IMG/VR virus record: IMGVR_UViG_3300042539_001224
Coordinates: 1 to 37,196 of that record
Direction: 5' to 3' (one strand)
Origin: a virus
Length of the DNA stretch: 37,196 nucleotides
The first letter of the stretch is position 1. Each line of letters starts with the position of its first letter. Positions 17,077 through 24,652 of this stretch are shown piece after piece. The notes below the pieces were generated by a model. It was not told the DNA's origin and made no database searches. It was given only the letters and a program-made list of their open reading frames with translations. The position numbers were made by a program, and so were the translations under genes.

Positions 17077-17101
17077 ACCCTCAACATAAGGAACCACGCA
17101 A

Positions 17102-17428
17102 ATGGGAATTATCGTCTCTGTCCTCCGTGACGCCGCCGGCGGCGACTGCAGCTTGAACGGCGTGTCGAGCCGCTTTACCGATCTCTGCGTCGTGAACGTC
17201 CCGGGCCCCTTTGAGCCCCGCCCCGACCGCCCCGCCGCGATGCTCCTCGCGAACCACTACGGCACGGCTAAGGTCGTCCCGGTCGACGACGCCGGCAACG
17301 TCCGCCCGGGCGGCATGTTCGGGGGCAACTTCGTCAGCTCGTCGGACAGCAGGTGGGGCGACGCGGTCGCGAAGATCATCGGCGTGCGCATGACGGCGGT
17401 GCCGGTCCACGATCGGTACGAATGGTGA
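17102..17428 (+). CDS. Hypothetical protein
   Basis: This is a 108-aa protein (MGIIVSVLRDAAGGDCSLNG). An AAGGAACC stretch precedes the ATG. Mixed alpha/beta appearance with SRFTDLCVVNVPGPFEP and AAMLLANHYGTAKVVPVDD. I recognise no domain. It follows the second TTCG hairpin and shares the leader type with the 16469 gene. Confidence 0.6.
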   Translation: MGIIVSVLRDAAGGDCSLNGVSSRFTDLCVVNVPGPFEPRPDRPAAMLLANHYGTAKVVPVDDAGNVRPGGMFGGNFVSSSDSRWGDAVAKIIGVRMTAVPVHDRYEW

Positions 17429-17435
17429 CGATTTA

Positions 17436-17478
17436 AGTTGACCGCCCCGTCATATCTGATATCTTCTGACTGTAGCCA
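17436..17478 (+). promoter_or_regulatory. Promoter B (43-bp copy 2)
   Basis: -35 TTGACC (17438-17443), 16-bp spacer, -10 TATCTT (17460-17465), identical over 43 bp to promoter A and including the TGAC-N6-GTCA inverted repeat. GGAGAG just downstream provides the RBS for the 17492 gene. Confidence 0.7.
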
Positions 17479-17491
17479 AAGGAGAGAAGAA

Positions 17492-18085
17492 ATGGCCCTC
17501 AAAGAGATCCACCGTTACGTCCCCGCCGGGAGCGTCAAGGTCGCCGACAAGAAGTCGGACGCCGTCGCCTACCTCTACGAAGTCAAGAGGGGCGAGCGGG
17601 TCGACTTCGTCGCGGTCGCCTACCACGGCAAGGCGGGGAAAGCCGATTGGCACTTCCGCTACGCCAGCGCCGCCGCCCGGGAAGCCAAGGTCAAGAGCCA
17701 CTTTGAGTGGCGGCAGGCCGTCGCCGCGGCCAAGGTCGAGCGGGCCGAAGTCATCAAGGCGAAGCGGGCCGCCGGTCACAAGCTGGAGGTCGGGCACATT
17801 CTGGTGTGCTCATGGGGCTACGAACAGACGCAGGTCGACTTCTACCAAGTCGTCCGGTTGGTCGGCAAAGCGAGCGTCGCCCTCGTGAAAATCCCGGCGG
17901 TGGCCATGGAAGCCTCCGGTCCCATGTCGGACCGGGTCATGCCGGGCGGGAGCGAAGAGCTCGCCAGCGGCGAAGAGATCATCAAGCGGGTCTCTGCCTA
18001 CGACGGCGCGAGCGTGAGCATGAACAGCTACAGCAGCGCCTACCTTTGGGACGGCAAGCCGCGCCACCGGAGCTGGTACTACTAG
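17492..18085 (+). CDS. Hypothetical protein, largest gene of the island
   Basis: I start at the ATG at 17492 after GGAGAG; the frame upstream is promoter B. The 197-aa protein (MALKEIHRYVPAGSVKVADK) has an N-terminal beta part, a Lys/Arg/Ala-rich helix at residues 62-95, then GHILVCSWGYEQTQVDFYQV and strands to a polar C-terminus (SYSSAYLWDGKPRHRSWYY). I have the impression of related phage and plasmid proteins of unknown function but cannot name a family. Confidence 0.65.
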   Translation: MALKEIHRYVPAGSVKVADKKSDAVAYLYEVKRGERVDFVAVAYHGKAGKADWHFRYASAAAREAKVKSHFEWRQAVAAAKVERAEVIKAKRAAGHKLEVGHILVCSWGYEQTQVDFYQVVRLVGKASVALVKIPAVAMEASGPMSDRVMPGGSEELASGEEIIKRVSAYDGASVSMNSYSSAYLWDGKPRHRSWYY

Positions 18086-18091
18086 CCGAGC

Positions 18092-18115
18092 GAGAGGGGG
18101 TTGACGCCCCCTCTC
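18092..18115 (+). terminator. Hairpin with the -35 box of promoter C in its loop
   Basis: GAGAGGGGG (18092-18100), loop TTGACG (18101-18106), CCCCCTCTC (18107-18115): a perfect 9-bp GC-rich stem directly after the 18085 stop. The 6-nt loop is exactly the -35 hexamer of promoter C. No U-tract follows (AATCTGATATC), so termination strength is uncertain. Confidence 0.65.
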
Positions 18116-18151
18116 AATCTGATATCATTTAGCTGCAGACAGAGGAGAGAT
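18097..18151 (+). promoter_or_regulatory. Promoter C (55-bp copy 1)
   Basis: -35 TTGACG (18101-18106), 16-bp spacer, -10 TATCAT (18123-18128; 5 of 6 to consensus). The 55 bp, which include the GAGGAGAG ribosome-binding site, are identical to promoter D at 18383-18437. Confidence 0.75.
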
Positions 18152-18155
18152 CACG

Positions 18156-18383
18156 GTGTGGGTTCGGGGAAAAGACGCGGAACAGCCCGGCAAGTTTGCC
18201 TTCGAGCTGTACGAAGGTCGCGAGCTAGTCCAGCGGGTCGGCGGGTTCGCCAACGCTCAAGACGCCGACCGCGCCGCCGAAAAGGCCCAACGGGCGCTGA
18301 TCTTTCCGCCCGAATTCCGGGAGATCCCGGACGACATTGCCGCCATGAGCAACGCCGAATTGCTGGCCGAGCTCGGGTTTTAG
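18156..18383 (+). CDS. Small hypothetical protein
   Basis: This is a 75-aa protein starting at a GTG at 18156 after GAGGAGAG. Short acidic protein with FAFELYEGRELVQRVGGFAN and a helical AQDADRAAEKAQRALIF. The layout resembles small DUF-type phage proteins with a ferredoxin-like or coil fold. I recognise no family. Confidence 0.6.
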   Translation: MWVRGKDAEQPGKFAFELYEGRELVQRVGGFANAQDADRAAEKAQRALIFPPEFREIPDDIAAMSNAELLAELGF

Positions 18384-18437
18384 GGGTTGACGCCCCCTCT
18401 CAATCTGATATCATTTAGCTGCAGACAGAGGAGAGAT
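18383..18437 (+). promoter_or_regulatory. Promoter D (55-bp copy 2)
   Basis: -35 TTGACG (18387-18392), 16-bp spacer, -10 TATCAT (18409-18414). Identical to promoter C over 55 bp. The hairpin is shorter here (AGGGG...CCCCT) because its 5' arm falls in the previous gene's stop region. Confidence 0.75.
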
Positions 18438-18441
18438 AGAC

Positions 18442-18669
18442 ATGGCCAAGGAATTCTACGTCAGCATGATCCGCGAGGGCCGCGTCCAACGCGTCGCGCT
18501 CCTCGCCGGCCCCTTCCCCGAGCACGACGCGGCCCTCGCCATGGTCGAGCCGGCGCGCAAGCTGGCCTACGAAGCCGACCCCCGGTCGCATTGGGACCTG
18601 TTCGGCACGGTCGGCCGCGAGAGCGACGGCCGTAAAGGCGTTCTCAACGCTCGCCTTGGGTTGGCCTAA
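18442..18669 (+). CDS. Small hypothetical protein
   Basis: This is a 75-aa protein (MAKEFYVSMIREGRVQRVAL). GAGGAGAG lies before the ATG. The pattern of an initial strand, a basic turn and an amphipathic helix (AALAMVEPARKLAYEAD) is like small DNA- or protein-binding phage modulators such as host-takeover proteins. I can name no function. Confidence 0.6.
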   Translation: MAKEFYVSMIREGRVQRVALLAGPFPEHDAALAMVEPARKLAYEADPRSHWDLFGTVGRESDGRKGVLNARLGLA

Positions 18670-18673
18670 GACC

Positions 18674-18829
18674 ATGGGCCAAAAACCCCGCCCGTACACC
18701 GCCCGCCCGGTTGTGATACGCTTCGATCCCAAGGCCCTCGCCTTGCTCGACGCATGGCCCGGCGAGTGGGGCCGCACCCGCAAGATCAACGCTCTGATCG
18801 AACAGACGCTAGGAAAGCCCCCGAAATGA
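18674..18829 (+). CDS. Small ribbon-helix-helix-like protein (51 aa)
   Basis: The ATG at 18674 opens 51 codons ending in a TGA at 18827-18829. The sequence PVVIRFDPKALALLDAW followed by RTRKINALIEQTLG fits a short Arc/CopG-type ribbon-helix-helix unit: a strand with alternating residues, helix one, a turn, helix two. It overlaps the next start (ATGA). It may be a small DNA-binding regulator of the island. The fold call is by eye. Confidence 0.6.
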   Translation: MGQKPRPYTARPVVIRFDPKALALLDAWPGEWGRTRKINALIEQTLGKPPK

Positions 18830-19089
18830 TGCACCTAATACCGACCCCCGCGGGCGCGTTCGCGTTCGTCGGGCAAGTCCCGGCCCCGCTGGCCTTCGTG
18901 AGCACCGACCCGAAATACCTTGACTACGCCGCGCAGTCCGGGCCGGGGCTCGCGAGCAAGATCGCCAAGCGCGAAGGCGGCGTCTTCAAGACGAGATCCT
19001 ACCCAACCCGCGAGGCGGCCGAAAGCGCCGCTTTGGAATGGGCGGGGAGCGCCGAAGAGCTCGCCAAGCACTATTCCGGCGGCTCTTGA
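18826..19089 (+). CDS. Hypothetical protein, last gene of the island
   Basis: The start is MM (ATG ATG at 18826/18829) within ATGA of the RHH gene; the frame also runs upstream but only through that gene. The 87-aa protein has a strand-rich start (MMHLIPTPAGAFAFVGQVPA) and a helical C-terminus (TREAAESAALEWAGSAEELA). The gene ends in the middle of a convergent minus-strand gene (19071-19202), with a 19-nt overlap and no space for a terminator. Confidence 0.6.
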   Translation: MMHLIPTPAGAFAFVGQVPAPLAFVSTDPKYLDYAAQSGPGLASKIAKREGGVFKTRSYPTREAAESAALEWAGSAEELAKHYSGGS

Positions 19090-19202
19090 TCCTCCGGCTT
19101 CTTCAGCCACGCCGGCACTTCGATTTGAAGCGACGTCTCGTCTCGCAAGGGGCGGGCGTCATCTTCGTACAGGTCCGGGTCTTGCGCGTACGATTTGGTC
19201 AT
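19071..19202 (-). CDS. Small acidic protein (43 aa) after the portal
   Basis: The ATG at 19202 overlaps the portal stop (ATGA), and the frame runs 43 codons to a TAG at 19071. The product starts [15 protein letters not shown] and ends EVPAWLKKPEDQEPPE, so it is acidic and proline-rich. Translational coupling to the portal gene supports it. The role is unknown; a small late structural or assembly accessory protein is possible. Confidence 0.6.
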   Translation of the reverse strand: MTKSYAQDPDLYEDDARPLRDETSLQIEVPAWLKKPEDQEPPE

Positions 19203-21664
19203 TTGTCACTCTGCGATATGAGCGCCGGCGGTTCCCCGGGCGGCACGTTGTTGTCCCGGAATGACCACGCATCGACGAGACCCTTGATCCCTTCGAACGA
19301 TTCTTCGTTGCGGGTGTTCTGCAGGACCACGGCGGGCGGGACGTAGCGGCCGGCGCGGGTGAACCGCTCGACGGCCCGTTTCGCGGCCTCTTGGCGCGGG
19401 AGGTGCATATAGTGCGCCTCGACCCGGTAACCACTGTCTTTGAACCCCTCGACGAGCGCCTTGGCTTTCTCGGGCGATTTCAGCGTCGCGTCGTGGACAA
19501 GATTCAGGCCGGCGGCCTTGGCCAACCGGGTAATCTCGTCGGATATCTCGCCGCTTTCCTCGTGAACCTGCGCGGCGTTCCATCCTTCGTATTCAGGAAG
19601 CTGCGCCTTGATATGGTCCGGGTCCAGTACGATAGCCTTGGACGGGTCGTAAACGACGCCGGAAAGTTTTGACTTGCCCGACCCGCCGCGTCCGCCCAAC
19701 ACCGTAAACGTCGGGGCTTGTCCTGCCTCCGGACGTGCCCGGGCGACCGCTTCTTCCGACAGAAGATCCGTGATGATCTTTTGATGCAGGGCGCGACGCT
19801 CGGGCGTCCAGTTGCCTTGCGCGTCACGGTGTTGGTCGACGGTCGGTTTCGACTCGTCGACCCGGGCCTGCACGGACTTTAGGCGCGCCGCAGTGTCGAT
19901 CGGAAACCCGTTGAGAATGTCCGATTCGCTCACGTCGAATTTGTCGTGCAGCTTGGCGTATTCTGCGGCGTTGAATTGCGAAGGCGGAATGTAGCGGTGG
20001 CCAGCGGCGAGGAGTTTTTCCCGCGCCGCTGGGCTAAAATCCATTTTGGACCCGCCGCCCGGGGCGGCGCTGGCCGGCTCGGGGCTCTTGGGCGGGGCTT
20101 TGGCCTTCCCGCCGCTCGCGCCGCCGCCACCGCTCCCGAATTGGCCGTTTGCGGCGCGCGGGTGTTTGCTTTCTTCCCACTCCCCGGCCGCGTCCTGCGC
20201 GGGGGGCTCCTCGCCCTCAAGCGCCGGGTCGCCCTCTAGGCCGGGGTCGGCCGGCGGCTCGGGCGGCGGGGCGGACAGGTCGATTGCGTGATAGGGCCCG
20301 TTCTCGTCGGCGGCCAGTTGATTGCGGATCTCTTCCGGCGAAAGCACACCGCCGTCGACGTACACCATGTCCCGGTCGGCGTTGGTCTTGCGAATGGTCG
20401 CGACCGTAGCGTCGTCGTCTTCCCAAAGGCTGTTGAACGTAAAGGTGACGTCTTCGTCAATGTCGCCAAATTCGTTGAGCTGCAGGATATCGAGCACGGT
20501 CTTTAGGTGCGTCGCGAAGAGGTGTTGCTGTTGCGAAGCGATCCACGCGTAGTAGGTTTTGATCTCCCCGTCGCTCGACGCGTTGAGCCCCGACGGCGTG
20601 ATGCCCAACAGGACGACAAGCGGGATGCCGGCGACGCTGGCCATTTGCTCTTGGCTCTGCGCCTGCAGCGCGTCGAGCGTCGACAAGGGCGTTGAGACAT
20701 TGACGAAGTCTTCGGTGTCCATATCGAGGAGCGAGACGCCCCGATTGTCACGCATGCGGTTGTACAGCTCCGCCCGGGCGATCAGGTCGTCAGCGCCGCC
20801 GCCCTGCAACACCGCCGCCATGTTGGTCTTGAGAACGTCTTTGCTGTAGCTATGCAGCAGGTCGCTCACCGATTGGCGCGTGCGAATCCAGTTGTCGACA
20901 TACGGCAACGCCATTTGCGACAGGCTCACGCCGCCGAAGCTGTACGCCGGCTTCAGCAGGTCCGGAACCTCCCGCGACACGAACGTCAGCAGGCGCGAGG
21001 CGTGAACCTTCTTGCCCATGACGAACCACGATTTAGGCCGGTAGTAATGCGCCTTGAGCGGGTCGGCGCTGTTGTAGTTGTCCGGGTATGTCCAAACGGG
21101 CTCGACGGGGCGGAAGGCGAGGAGCGATCCGACCTTGATCTTGCGCTTGTCGACGAAGAGCGGCGCTTCAAGCTCTGCGGCGTCGTCGGTCTTCCCGGTG
21201 TCGACGTACAGGTGCGCGCGGCCGAAGAAACTGTCCAGCTCTGCGACGCGCTGGAAATGCGCCCGGACGTCGAATCGTTCCATAGCGGCGGTAAGCTGCG
21301 CGACGCGCTCGCTCTTGTCATCCTCGCCGGCCGCCGACAACGTGACCCACCGACGGGTCATGTCCTTAGCGATGATCTCGCTCATGCGGCGGTATTCAGG
21401 CCGCTGCGCAAGGGTCGCGAGGTACGGGTAGCCTAGGAAGGTTAACCCCCCGTCATAGCCGCCGTAGGGCGAGGAAAGCGCCCACTCGTACACGGTCACG
21501 GCGTCGTCCTGCGCCATAACAACCGCGTCGGGCGCGACGCCGGGCGGCGGGCTCGCCGGCGCAAAGGGGTTGGGGGCGCTGGCATGGCGCTCACGGCCCG
21601 GGCCGGCGGTAGCGGCGGTCGGAAGGGTGATTTTAAGCGCGGCCTTCGTCGGCTTGCTGGTCAT
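19199..21664 (-). CDS. Portal protein (DUF1073) fused to a C-terminal zeta-toxin-like kinase domain
   Basis: The protein has 821 aa. Residues about 50-460 follow the DUF1073 portal layout: [104 protein letters not shown]. Residues 494-540 form a Gly/Ala/Pro linker with the HPRAANGQF motif that I associate with enzyme-bearing phage virion proteins. Residues 650-800 look like a zeta-toxin/UDP-sugar kinase: P-loop GGRGGSGKS (657-665), [14 protein letters not shown] (D681), [25 protein letters not shown], and an Arg-rich [11 protein letters not shown] lid. The portal ring occupies one vertex and would carry the kinase domain. The substrate is unknown. Confidence 0.85.
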   Translation of the reverse strand: MTSKPTKAALKITLPTAATAGPGRERHASAPNPFAPASPPPGVAPDAVVMAQDDAVTVYEWALSSPYGGYDGGLTFLGYPYLATLAQRPEYRRMSEIIAKDMTRRWVTLSAAGEDDKSERVAQLTAAMERFDVRAHFQRVAELDSFFGRAHLYVDTGKTDDAAELEAPLFVDKRKIKVGSLLAFRPVEPVWTYPDNYNSADPLKAHYYRPKSWFVMGKKVHASRLLTFVSREVPDLLKPAYSFGGVSLSQMALPYVDNWIRTRQSVSDLLHSYSKDVLKTNMAAVLQGGGADDLIARAELYNRMRDNRGVSLLDMDTEDFVNVSTPLSTLDALQAQSQEQMASVAGIPLVVLLGITPSGLNASSDGEIKTYYAWIASQQQHLFATHLKTVLDILQLNEFGDIDEDVTFTFNSLWEDDDATVATIRKTNADRDMVYVDGGVLSPEEIRNQLAADENGPYHAIDLSAPPPEPPADPGLEGDPALEGEEPPAQDAAGEWEESKHPRAANGQFGSGGGGASGGKAKAPPKSPEPASAAPGGGSKMDFSPAAREKLLAAGHRYIPPSQFNAAEYAKLHDKFDVSESDILNGFPIDTAARLKSVQARVDESKPTVDQHRDAQGNWTPERRALHQKIITDLLSEEAVARARPEAGQAPTFTVLGGRGGSGKSKLSGVVYDPSKAIVLDPDHIKAQLPEYEGWNAAQVHEESGEISDEITRLAKAAGLNLVHDATLKSPEKAKALVEGFKDSGYRVEAHYMHLPRQEAAKRAVERFTRAGRYVPPAVVLQNTRNEESFEGIKGLVDAWSFRDNNVPPGEPPALISQSDK

Positions 21665-23259
21665 ACCTGTTTCACGGCCCCGGAGTTGATGCGCATGGGT
21701 TCGCGCGAGGTGCGACTGTATGCGATCATGACGGAGTCGGCTAGGTTCGGCGACTTGCTGTCATCCGGCGCTTTGTCAACGACGATCTTGCCAGACAGGT
21801 TGAGGCTGTACGTCGGTTGGGAAAGCTCCCCGGACAGCTTGGACAGCAGCGGCAAGTCCGGGTCGATCGAAATGATATCGTCCGGATTGTACGGGGCCGA
21901 CGCGGTCACCGCCCGGTGCGTGGCGCGGAACCGCTGGCGTAGCCCCCACCACGCTTGAGCCTTGGAATTGGAGAAAAAGTCTTCGTTCTTCCGGCCGGGC
22001 TCGTCTTGTCCAAGCGGGTTGAACACCGCCGCGGACCCCCGGAACGCCCGGGCGTCAAGAAACGGCCGACCTTCCTTGCCGCGCAGTTCGTTGATGACCC
22101 GGGCGTCGCCGCGCACGCCTGCCCCGAGCCCGTCCGCATCGTACAGGAAGCCCGGGAGGCCGTGCTTGTCGCACATACCAAAGGCGCGTTGCGTGCTGCC
22201 GAAAATGTCGTCGCCTACGCCCTTCCACTCGTCGAGATCCAACAGGCGCGGGCCGTGGCGGACGGCAAAGGCGAGGCTGTCCTTCCCTTCGTCGGCCACG
22301 TCAAAACCCCCGACCCGCGCGCCCGTCGGCGCAATCCCGAGCTTGGCGCACGCGTTAATGGCCGATTGAATCCACGCGGACGGGATAAGCACGCCCTCTG
22401 CGGACGCGCTGTAATCCCGGTCGACTTCCTGCGCGAGCGTCACGGGATCCAGCTCGTCTTTTTTCGCCTCGTACCACGCGTCATCTTTGCGGGGGTCGTC
22501 GCGCCAATCGAAAATGAAGACGCTGATTTTGCCGGAATGGCGCTTGATCTCAAACGGGTTGCCCCGGCCGTTGACGCTTGACATGTCGATACGGCAGTTG
22601 GTCGTTGCGGACAGGGACGCGTCGACAAGGCCCGGGCGCTCAAGGTGCGCGGACTCGTCGACGAAATAGATCGTCTTGCGGTCGCCGCGGCCGATGTTGT
22701 CGCCGGCCTCCCCCGTGATCGTTGACCGGGTCGCCGGGAATTTGATTCGCATATGGGGCGCGTCGTTCTTCAGCGACCACCCGGCTTTGAATTCGGGCGG
22801 CAGGCCGTGAATGAACATACGCGCCTTGAAGAACAGCGACTTTGGGTCGTCCAGCTTGTCGACGTACTCTTCCTTGCGCGACCCAAAGCCGATCGAGATC
22901 CCTTCGTGGAACAGGCAAAGCGTCGACGCGAGACCCACCGCGAGCCACGAAATCCCGCAATCCCGGCTCTTCTCCGTGATCCCCGGCTTGCGCGCCCGCC
23001 ATTGTTCCATGACCCATTCGATCCATTCCGTTTGCTTGGGGAACAACAGAAAGGGAATGGACGTCGGGAGGCCGATATCCGCGTTCCGGGGATCGAAGGT
23101 GACGCCCCAATCGTTGATGAACGCCGCGGGCTTGTCTCGATAGTATGCGCGCAGATAGGGCAGGCGCGCGTCGGGGTCTTCCCGGATCCACTGAAGCCGG
23201 CGCATGCGAGCCGCAAAGATCGGGACGTAGTCGGGGTTTTGCCAGTTAAAGTCTGGCAT
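21661..23259 (-). CDS. Terminase large subunit
   Basis: The 532-aa protein has both terminase domains. The ATPase domain has a divergent P-loop, [10 protein letters not shown] (96-105), and Walker [11 protein letters not shown] (D201, E202). The RNase H-like nuclease domain has [11 protein letters not shown] (D320) and YDADGLGAG (D374). It packages DNA at the portal vertex and cuts the concatemer. It overlaps the portal gene by ATGA. The small subunit is about 3 kb upstream, separated by the lysis genes; that split is seen in some phages. Confidence 0.95.
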   Translation of the reverse strand: MPDFNWQNPDYVPIFAARMRRLQWIREDPDARLPYLRAYYRDKPAAFINDWGVTFDPRNADIGLPTSIPFLLFPKQTEWIEWVMEQWRARKPGITEKSRDCGISWLAVGLASTLCLFHEGISIGFGSRKEEYVDKLDDPKSLFFKARMFIHGLPPEFKAGWSLKNDAPHMRIKFPATRSTITGEAGDNIGRGDRKTIYFVDESAHLERPGLVDASLSATTNCRIDMSSVNGRGNPFEIKRHSGKISVFIFDWRDDPRKDDAWYEAKKDELDPVTLAQEVDRDYSASAEGVLIPSAWIQSAINACAKLGIAPTGARVGGFDVADEGKDSLAFAVRHGPRLLDLDEWKGVGDDIFGSTQRAFGMCDKHGLPGFLYDADGLGAGVRGDARVINELRGKEGRPFLDARAFRGSAAVFNPLGQDEPGRKNEDFFSNSKAQAWWGLRQRFRATHRAVTASAPYNPDDIISIDPDLPLLSKLSGELSQPTYSLNLSGKIVVDKAPDDSKSPNLADSVMIAYSRTSREPMRINSGAVKQV

Positions 23260-23262
23260 GGC

Positions 23263-23463
23263 TTACCCGCCGGCCGCCCGCTCCCGCTCCGCCGCGGCGG
23301 TCGCATGCGGACGGTACGACAGGCGGTTCGCGAGCATGGTCGCGGCGGCCGGATGATCGCGCAGATGCTCTAGGAAGTCGGCCAGCGCCCAATCGCGCAT
23401 GTCGCGCGCCTCTTGCGCCGCTTCGTCCAGAGCGCGCCGCATATGCGTCGTGGTGATGGTCAT
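23263..23463 (-). CDS. Small hypothetical protein
   Basis: I start at the ATG at 23463, which overlaps the upstream gene by ATGA, giving 66 aa (MTITTTHMRRALDEAAQEAR). It is helical, with two Arg-rich amphipathic helices (RDMRDWALADFLEHLRDH, MLANRLSYRPHATAAA). The longer open frame upstream is out-of-frame shadow. Unknown role; perhaps a small packaging accessory, as it is next to the terminase. Confidence 0.6.
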   Translation of the reverse strand: MTITTTHMRRALDEAAQEARDMRDWALADFLEHLRDHPAAATMLANRLSYRPHATAAAERERAAGG

Positions 23464-23645
23464 GCGAGAGCCTTTAGCCCGACGATCGTGTGCCCGCAAT
23501 TCCCGCATTGCCGGCGCTCTTTGAACGCCCGAATTGGACGATCCTTGCCGCATCGCGGGCACTCGCCCACCGCCATGGTCACGGCGGCGTCTGGCCGAGC
23601 GCGGCGGTGTTGCTCGATAATGGCGATGGTCGTGGTGATGCTCAT
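23460..23645 (-). CDS. Small zinc-ribbon protein
   Basis: The 61-aa protein has two Cys pairs: CPRC (C29, C32) and CGNC (C47, C50), with 14 residues between the pairs, a typical zinc ribbon. It is preceded by a short helix and overlaps genes on both sides by ATGA. It may bind nucleic acid or protein. It is part of a three-gene set between the spanin and terminase genes. Confidence 0.65.
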   Translation of the reverse strand: MSITTTIAIIEQHRRARPDAAVTMAVGECPRCGKDRPIRAFKERRQCGNCGHTIVGLKALA

Positions 23646-24013
23646 GCGCAGAGATCCAACAGGCGGCAGAGCTCCCCGAGCGCGCCGGTCGGCGTGACAA
23701 CAGGGTTGGCTTCCTGCCCTTGCTCGACGAAATGGGCGGATAGGGCGCCCTTGGCGTCGGCAAGCGTCGCAAGGGCTTCGTCGCGCTCCCGGGTAAGGTC
23801 GGCGTGCGCGGTCCGGACGTCGGACGCGATGCCTTCCAACTCGTCGAGAAGCTCGGGCAGGCTCTTAGGGGCGGACATGGCGTCGATCGTCCTTTCGCGC
23901 TTGGCGAGCGTCGCCTCCGCGCGCTGCAGGGCTTCCGGGGTGCAACAGACGCAAGGGCCCATGTCGGGCATGTCGGACAGGTAGTGCGAGCCGGTGCAGT
24001 AGTCGCAGGGCAT
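23642..24013 (-). CDS. Coiled protein with an N-terminal Cys cluster
   Basis: I start at the ATG at 24013 (MPCDYCTGSHYL), with GGAG 8 nt before it; the open frame extends upstream. The 123-aa protein has Cys-rich CDYC...CVCC (C3, C6, C21, C23, C24), probably a zinc site, then a long coiled segment (ALQRAEATLAKRERTIDAM, DVRTAHADLTRERDEALATLADA). It is the first gene of the small cluster after promoter H. Function unknown. Confidence 0.6.
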   Translation of the reverse strand: MPCDYCTGSHYLSDMPDMGPCVCCTPEALQRAEATLAKRERTIDAMSAPKSLPELLDELEGIASDVRTAHADLTRERDEALATLADAKGALSAHFVEQGQEANPVVTPTGALGELCRLLDLCA

Positions 24014-24040
24014 GAAGGGCGCTCCGTAGGGGTGGCGACC

Positions 24041-24069
24041 ATGTAGCCTTAGCGTGACGGGGCCGTCAA
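24041..24069 (-). promoter_or_regulatory. Promoter/operator H (TGAC-N6-GTCA)
   Basis: On the minus strand TTGACG occupies 24069-24064 and forms the inverted repeat TGAC-GGCCCC-GTCA (24068-24055), within the last codons of the Rz1 gene. The -10 is not clear; CTACAT at 17-bp spacing is weak. It would drive the 24013 gene. Confidence 0.5.
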
Positions 24070-24387
24070 CTCTCGCGGCGTCTTGCACCACGCCGCCGCC
24101 GTCGTCAGCCGGTCCATGACTTCGCGGTCATGGTCGGAATAGGCCCCGAGCCACGTCAGGTATGAGTCGGTCGCGGCGCGTTCGGCCGGCGTGATCGGTT
24201 GGGGGAAGCCCGCGCCGTCGGGCACGAGCGGTGCGGCCGGGATCGCCGCGGTCAAAGCCGGCGGGCAGGTATCAGGGGCGACGGTGGGCGGCGGGAGCGT
24301 CTTGCCCGACCACCCCGCGCAACTGGCCAGCGTCGACGATGCCGCGAGAACCGCTAGCAGGCGCGGGAGCCGATACGATCCGTTCAA
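24049..24387 (-). CDS. Rz1-like outer-membrane spanin lipoprotein
   Basis: The 112-aa protein starts with a signal sequence (MNGSYRLPRLLAVLAASSTL) ending in the lipobox LASC (C23), so the mature protein is lipid-anchored in the outer membrane. The segment after it is proline-rich (LPPPTVAPDTCPPAL). Its first 116 nt lie in another frame inside the Rz-like gene, the classic overlapping Rz/Rz1 arrangement. It is expected to pair with Rz in the periplasm to fuse the inner and outer membranes at lysis. Confidence 0.8.
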   Translation of the reverse strand: MNGSYRLPRLLAVLAASSTLASCAGWSGKTLPPPTVAPDTCPPALTAAIPAAPLVPDGAGFPQPITPAERAATDSYLTWLGAYSDHDREVMDRLTTAAAWCKTPRELTAPSR

Positions 24388-24652
24388 TGGTCCGTCCTCG
24401 CGTTACGGCCAGCTTCAAGCCGGCGTCGCATGTTTGCTTGAGCCCGTCGTAGCTGGCCAACGCCGCGGCGGCCTCGCGTACCCGGGCGGCGGCGTTGGCG
24501 TTGGCCCGGTCGTTGGCCGCCTTGGTCTCGGCAACCTGCACCGCGAGCGCCGCCCGTGTCTGCCCGAGCTGGCCGCTCGTGAACGCCAGAGCGAGCACAA
24601 GACCGCCGATCGCCCCGACCCACCAGAAGCGCAGCAGGACGGCTACGGTCAT
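24272..24652 (-). CDS. Rz-like inner-membrane spanin
   Basis: I start at the ATG at 24652, which overlaps the upstream stop (ATGA), giving 126 aa. A signal-anchor helix at residues 5-26 (VLLRFWWVGAIGGLVLALAF) is followed by a coiled periplasmic region (ALAVQVAETKAANDRANANAAA, VREAAAALASYDGLKQ) with a Cys. That is the layout of an i-spanin. It is directly downstream of the peptidoglycan-enzyme gene. The open frame upstream of 24652 overlaps that gene only. Confidence 0.8.
   Translation of the reverse strand: MTVAVLLRFWWVGAIGGLVLALAFTSGQLGQTRAALAVQVAETKAANDRANANAAARVREAAAALASYDGLKQTCDAGLKLAVTRGRTIERIVSAPAPASGSRGIVDAGQLRGVVGQDAPAAHRRP

Noticed and set aside
23464-24042. Upstream extension of the 23263-23463 gene to a 259-aa protein
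   Set aside because: The added part is another-frame shadow of two real genes with Cys motifs; the ATG at 23463 is coupled to the upstream stop by ATGA.
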